This document shows, in pieces, positions 58,516 through 64,000 of a stretch of 64,000 nucleotides of DNA. Source of the DNA: Bombardia bombarda (Eukaryota > Ascomycota > Sordariomycetes > Sordariales > Lasiosphaeriaceae); NCBI GenBank assembly GCA_030512295.1, contig JAULSR010000006.1, forward strand, positions 1,426,001-1,490,000, read 5' to 3'. Below the pieces are notes generated by a model. It was not told the DNA's origin and searched no databases. It saw nothing but the letters and a program-made list of their open reading frames with translations. The translations under genes were made by a program, and so were the position numbers. Each line of letters starts with the position of its first letter. Position 1 is the stretch's first letter.

Positions 58516-60960
58516 GCAGAGCCATCGTCAGCTTTGCTGACAAACATACAAATCCTTTTCCTTTTTTGAGGAGACAATTTAAAACAAAACATAAGGGTAT
58601 CAGCAATGTCTACCTTTCCCGGTGCGGTTGGATCAATATTACCCCAGTGTTCTACGCTACTAATTGCCCCGATATGCTGGTAGGTAGTAACGTGGTTTCG
58701 TGGTCTTCTCCTGTCTGTTCATAGCCCTTGTCCTTTGAATCTAGCAGCTGCGGTGTATATCCAACAAAACATGTAGTTATTCCCATGCCGAGGTATTTCG
58801 GAGAAGAGCTATAAGAGCTAGCAAAGAGCTCATTGGGCCGCAGAATATATTGAACGATCTGAATGGTATTCTATACGCATACCAAACACCTATGACCAAC
58901 GGATACTAACCATTAGGTAAGCACGTGCATAGAACATCATGCATGCCTCTTGGATCACGAGCTAGGTTAACTCAAACCCTCACTTCAAAACTTCTATTCA
59001 CCACCGATTAGTCAGATCATGAGTTGCTGATCAAAAATCAGGTCGCCAATCTAGGAGTTCCGTGGGGCAATCGAATAGAGAGCCGTGCAATTCAAGAGAA
59101 AAAAACATATGCCATTTGCTTCTAGAGAAAAGGCCAATGACGATCGTTCTCAGATACAACCGGGGGTGAGCGACTACCCGTTCTAGGTCCAGCAGATCGA
59201 TGCTATCCACTCGTGGCGGCCGCGTCGCTTGCGAAAGGGCGGTACTTGGCAAACAGACGTGGCAGTGTGGAACGCAGCACGCCAGCCTTTGGTGTGCGCG
59301 GAGCTGCTGCTAGGTACCGATATTTATCTTCCGTGTGTCCTTACGCCCCGCCAGATTTGATCTCCGCTAAACAGGGCATGGCAGTACTAGATCACCGCAG
59401 CCCATGTACCCAGGATCGAATCTTGTTGGGAGGAATCGAACCTTGAACCGCGTCTTGCCAGGATGAGTGAGTGTATAGATGCACAGCCAGCCTCTCGTCG
59501 GGGGCGTTGGACCATTCAACAACGCGAGATCGTCGCCAGGAACACCCAGCACACCTAATCAAGCTGTAACCGCTACTGGTGCCCATGCAAGTCATGGCGG
59601 TTCAGGTATGGACTTCGTGCAGAACGATTAACGATCCTCCTAGCAGCTTGCAGGCATTGCACGGAGCAACGGCCATAAGATGCAGGGATATTGGAGGAGT
59701 GAGAGGTATATTACGGAGTTGGACCCCAAACTATGCCAGCGACCAGAATGTGCCAGCGAGCGGAAGGAATTGGCGGAGCGCTTACCCAGCCTGAAACATA
59801 ACAATCATATCAAGGCGGCTTTGTGTTGCATTCCGAAGATGCATCTACCGAAGCCAGCCACCCAGCCAGCCAGCCAGTCAGTGCAATATTTTCTTCGTGG
59901 AAAGCCAAAGCCTTCGGGAACGCCCATGGACCGCTCGGTAACACTCGGTCAAATTCAATGCACCGCCCAAGTAGTTACATGACCTATTCTGGATAGGTAA
60001 TCTTCTGGGCCAAGTATCTTGGTCAATCGCTGGCGTGCCCAACCTCTTCATTATTTACCGGCATGCGGCAGCAGTTGATTGGTGTTGCGTGCGTCAAAAA
60101 CTCCGCATACCTATTTGGGAAGCTTGAAGGCCCGAAGAAATGTGTGGCTCACACATCTTTAGTTGTTCGTCTCGGACTCTCGGCCAATGAGCCGTAATCG
60201 AAACGGGTAGGGATATGGCAATAGTAATTTGTGTCAATTGCTGTTAATGGTTGTCAGCATGGAAAGGGTATTCACAATGGCTGTTGTGTTCCGAGTCGTT
60301 TGTCGATGCGGTTATAGTTCAACGTATAACCATGAAACTAGCTGGAGTTGTCGTAATGTTTTTAGATCTAGATAGGTACTCAACAAGCCGAAGCAGAACT
60401 CAAGGAAACTCCCATTTCACGTACCAGGCACTTGTGTAGCCGGAAGTTTTGACACCGGAGAAGGAACAAAATGCAGGTGGTTGGGATGGAAAGTGCTGAA
60501 AGGGAGGCCCGGAGTCCAGAGACATAGGTCCGCATTGAAGATGTACAGGATGTACAGGTACACGGGTTCAGGACCCCGGGAGCATACAACATGTACAGAG
60601 ACAGTGTCTCCCTCCTCTGCTGTAGTACGTTGAAGTCAATCAATTAAGCTCATAACAGGTAGAAAGACCCAAAATTGCCTAACACCCGCGCTCAAATACC
60701 TACAAATTGGAAGCCGACGGCAAAAGTTATTCGTAGCCTTTCGCCATGCTTCTACTAATGTAATTGTACCAATATTTATGAGATGCTCTCTACGTACCAC
60801 ATACCGTATAGAAGGTCCCTAAATACCGTAGCCTTCACTAAAACTCTCACTGTCCTAAAGAGAAACGCTGTATCTTCCACTCTATGACAGCGTACCGCGT
60901 AAGATTCCACCCAATTTGTAACCGCTCTACCGCCCATCAACTACAGCTACACCACTTACA
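58516..60960. other. Right-hand gene-free region, first part
   Basis: No recognised gene. A tRNA-like B-box sequence lies on the minus strand near 59430 but does not fold as a tRNA. CAGC-type repeats occur near 59857-59880. The sequence becomes richer in A and T beyond about 60.6 kb. Confidence 0.5.
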
Positions 60961-60965
60961 ACTGT

Positions 60966-61050
60966 CCCATCAATAACTATCCCATCAATAACTACCTCAT
61001 TAATAACTATCCCATTAATAACTATCCCATTAATAACTATCCCATTTATA
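60966..61050. repeat. 15 bp AT-rich minisatellite, about 5.7 copies
   Basis: Head-to-tail copies of cccattaataactat with a few C/T differences (cccatcaataactat in the first two). The differences are C/T transitions, such as repeat-induced point mutation or simple drift would leave. Confidence 0.9.
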
Positions 61051-64000
61051 ATATTCTGTCAGTTACCTAAGAGGTTAAAATGCTGGATGCAACCAATGGT
61101 GGAAATAGTGTAATTATCATTTTGGCACAGGGCGGTACATTATGGTGCAAGTTTGGATGTCACTACGGCATTTGGGAACCTTTTCTGCGATACCATACGT
61201 AGAGAGCCTATCTTTCCAGCAGATAGGGCAGTATCGGGCGCTGTATGGCATGGAGTCCTCAACACTTGCCACAGGGACCTACCACCACCATACAGCACCC
61301 ATCGTGCGTAGAGACGGACCACTGAAGAATGTATCGACGGGTTCGCTAGATACTTGAGTACATTACCTGTTATATGGCTATTGAATCGTTTAGTTTCACA
61401 GCCGATTCACGACATGTTTTTGAACGTGTTGTGTATTCGCGAAAAGCTCCCGATGGCGAGTTGCGGGAAAGTAGACGATGTAAAACAGTACACTCAATTG
61501 CACACCATTGGCTGGTGTGCCATTGTGTTTGCATGTTGCAAGGGTGCTCGAGGTACTGGTCCATATATTGTCAAATCCATCCGGCTCGCTGTCATCTGTC
61601 CATCAACGCCGTTCCCTTTAGCTCAGCACACTGCTGCCCGGTATCCAGTGGGTCACTTTGAACTATTACATGTGTTAGCAGGTACTCATCTACTGACCAG
61701 CACGGGGATTGGGCACTCACCCTCGGTTACCCCGGCTTCTATTTCCCCATATGGGACCGGCTCACTCATGTTTCGGAGCACGGTTAGCTCTGCTGCTCGT
61801 GTCGTGTTTCCCATCCCACATTCCCCGAATCGGTTGCGTCCGGTCTGTTCATTCGTGGACCTCTTCTGGTTGGGCACCCGACTAGCACAAAGAAGGCCAT
61901 GAAGCTACAGTGCGACTGGAGTGTCTGGGGCGGTAATGTACACTGCCCTTTAGCTACTGTTGGGTTGTATGTTTAGTAGTTAGATGGCTGATCACTGAGT
62001 CCAATATCACTAGACCCGCAAAAGTTGGTTCATGGTTCTCAACGTGCATCATCCAACCCAATGCTGACCATAACTCTCCTGCGTGTGGAAATTACACTGA
62101 CGCCACTTGGGCATCAAGCCAATGGCGTCGTCAACATCACATTAGCACTTTGGCTTGCATCCTGTATAAAAGCATGTCGCACATATGAGTAGGAGAACGT
62201 GCCATGCTAGCCGACTATGCATGCAGCAAGTCACTTTATCAACAGATAAGCATCAATACTGTACGAGAGATTACTGGGCTTCTCCCGGATGGATACTGTT
62301 GAAGATACCTATTTTAACACCTATCTCTGTTGCTGACCATGTCTTTGTGGGCTATGAAGCTTCAGAATGCGATCGTCAGTTCCCTATGTCGAAGAGATAG
62401 CGCTGCCATCCCGCCATAGTAGGCAACTAATTGACGAGAAAACTCAGACTGACCGAGCTCGAGCAGATAATCAGCTGCAGTGTTCGTTTCGGCCCAATCA
62501 AGTGGAACTAGCAAGCCCTTCGGTAACGACAGGACCGGATGTGACAAGAGGGGCGCTTTACAGGTACCGGCCATGGGCACCATCCGCTGGAGGTAGTTCT
62601 GCACCATAAATTTCTGCACCATAAACTTAATGAGACCTGACAGTTATGACTCTGCAGGTCCTGGACCCTTCGATGTGTGAGGTAAGTTTCCGACTCGGAG
62701 TCCAGGAATAAAGGAGATGTAAGTCGTAGAGCCATCATGGGACAAGAGCAGATCCCCGAACGACTTTCCCGCTGGGGTCGTGTCTCGCGCTTGTCACCAC
62801 CTTGACTCAGCACCTATATATACCCTAGAACAGCTGAGCTGATCTCTTCCCCCGAGTTTTCCATCCACATCCTCTTCCTCGCCATCTCCTGCACCTTCAT
62901 CCACGCAAACCTACTCTCTCTCTTCTATTAAACTCTTCCTATACAAGTCTTCGCCACCTCCGCCAATTACATTCTACGCAAGCCATAGCTTCCATGCCGA
63001 GAGAGTTGATCATCATAACACCGGTCCCAAAGTCGGACCGGACAGAGCAAAAATGACCGACTTTGACTCTGATCAAGACCAACTGATGCAGCAGAGATGG
63101 CCTCTCAGCACAGTCAGTCTATTCCATCGACTATAGTTTGCCATGGCACTTGTTTCTGATGCAACTTTGAACAGGCGTTTGGTCGCGAGACGAGCACGTT
63201 GCGAGAAACGACGAGAAACGACGAGAAACGAAAACAAACGGAGAAAAAAACCTTCTGGAAGGACTCATGACTGGATAAATACAATACAGCCCTGGTTTAC
63301 TCATCAGCTTGGCGCTTTTCCCTCTCTCCTGGCAAGGTCAGTGAAATCACGACGTAAAGGTCTTTGTACCAGTCGGGAAATTTCTCAAACAATGGCTGAA
63401 ATCTCTGGCCATTGCTGAATGTTCCTCCACGTGTCCAGAATTTTATTAGATAAAACCCTTTATTTAAAAGATACCAAGCTAACAACTGAACCAGGGATGG
63501 AGGGTAAACCGATCAAAAGGCTGCAAGGCTGTTTCCGTCCTCGGTGTGATATTAAACAAGATTGACACGCAGCTAGGACGGGGGGAAACGGGTGCTATGC
63601 CCTTTTGGGATGCGCTGGACGCTTTATATAGGGCACATCGTATTATATTAAACTTCTTTTATCTCAACTATCTCAACCTAATGATTGCTTGTGATATTTA
63701 GCGAGCATAGATGGTACTTCAGCTTAAATCTTTTATCTTTAATTGGAGAGAGTCCGGGCTGTAGATCCGAATGTACATGTGACCAGCCGTATGCGTGGAC
63801 TTGCAGAATGACTATTACCGAGCCATAGGTAGCCATTAATACTGCACTAGGATATAATACCTAAACAAATAAATGAACCACTGGCGAGGCGCCATTGGGA
63901 GTAATTTTAAAAGGCGCATGTTACTTTAAGCTTCCAAAGTCAATGTCAGAGATCTCCTTTTGGACTGGCGTCGTTTTTTAAGAAGGGCACAACTCGGTGT
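61051..64000. other. Right-hand gene-free region, second part
   Basis: I see no supported gene. The frame at 61354-61902 plus (182 codons) has no recognised domain; its complement (61877-61686) has moderately coding-like composition but lacks a start, splice chain or known motif. A TATA-like tatatata at about 62815 followed by CT-rich sequence and short ATG frames at 62995 and 63053 resembles a fungal promoter with a broken gene behind it. A three-copy acgagaaacg repeat lies near 63198-63230. The minus frame 63485-63297 is unassigned. Confidence 0.4.
62810..63135 (+). promoter_or_regulatory. Promoter-like segment with two short upstream-type ORFs
   Basis: A TATA-like run (ctatatatac) is followed about 180 bp later by an ATG at 62995 that opens a 20-codon frame overlapping a second frame at 63053 (27 codons). 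Between them is a long CT-rich leader, usual before fungal start codons. Neither frame leads into a longer coding region by any GT-AG intron I could see. It may be the 5' end of a gene that is lost or lies beyond recognition. Confidence 0.3.

Noticed and set aside
59400..59530. tRNA-like sequence on the minus strand with a perfect B-box type ggttcgattcc
   Set aside because: The A-box-like tggtccaacg does not sit in a foldable D arm, the T stem has only three pairs and the acceptor stem does not close with normal spacing. It may be a decayed tRNA, but I cannot support it.
1..64000. GGTACC as an enriched six-base motif
   Set aside because: About fifteen sites are expected by chance in 64 kb and about that many are seen. 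Only the eight-base AGGTACCT is clearly above expectation.

Overview
The window is nuclear DNA of a filamentous ascomycete (Pezizomycotina, most likely Sordariomycetes). The evidence is short introns (about 48-107 bp) with GT donors, AG acceptors and CTAAC/CTGAC-like branch sites, CT-rich leaders, GC-rich third codon positions, wide intergenic spaces full of microsatellites, and fungus-specific families (FunK1 kinase, Zn2Cys6 regulator, MARVEL protein). The genus cannot be fixed from the sequence. There is no rRNA, confident tRNA, CRISPR array or intact transposon.

Layout. 1-8.6 kb is accessory-looking: a frameshifted, C-terminally truncated FunK1-type kinase (969-3190), an intact intronless gene joining a DnaJ-like J domain to about 19 tandem CCHH zinc fingers (3477-5486), and a frameshifted 3' fragment of an O-methyltransferase (6533-6854). 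8.6-11.5 kb holds a four-pass MARVEL protein with NPF motifs and a Nop16 ribosome-biogenesis gene. A Zn2Cys6 regulator (15340-17998, minus) lies between a 3.9 kb microsatellite-rich gap and a 13 kb gene desert on its promoter side.

31-39 kb holds a TDA3-like FAD oxidoreductase, a thiol peroxidase of the glutathione peroxidase fold with a possible mitochondrial presequence, a YIH1/IMPACT protein, and a CASTOR-like ACT-domain protein convergent with it. 43-52 kb holds a METTL25-like methyltransferase divergent from mitoribosomal uS13m (whose initiator exon is only ATG), a membrane dipeptidase, and an F-BAR/DEP/RhoGAP protein. 53-58.5 kb holds an LGA1-like 2-keto-3-deoxy sugar acid aldolase divergent from a Gfo/Idh/MocA oxidoreductase. 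58.5-64 kb has no recognisable gene and contains an AT-rich minisatellite.

Themes. Two genes probably touch nutrient signalling (YIH1/IMPACT and the CASTOR-like protein) and sit tail to tail. The aldolase/oxidoreductase pair looks like a co-regulated catabolic unit. Two otherwise good genes (dipeptidase and RhoGAP) each appear to lack one base in a six-C run, which may be sequence error. The strongest candidate for something undescribed is the J-domain/zinc-finger array protein beside the broken FunK1 gene.
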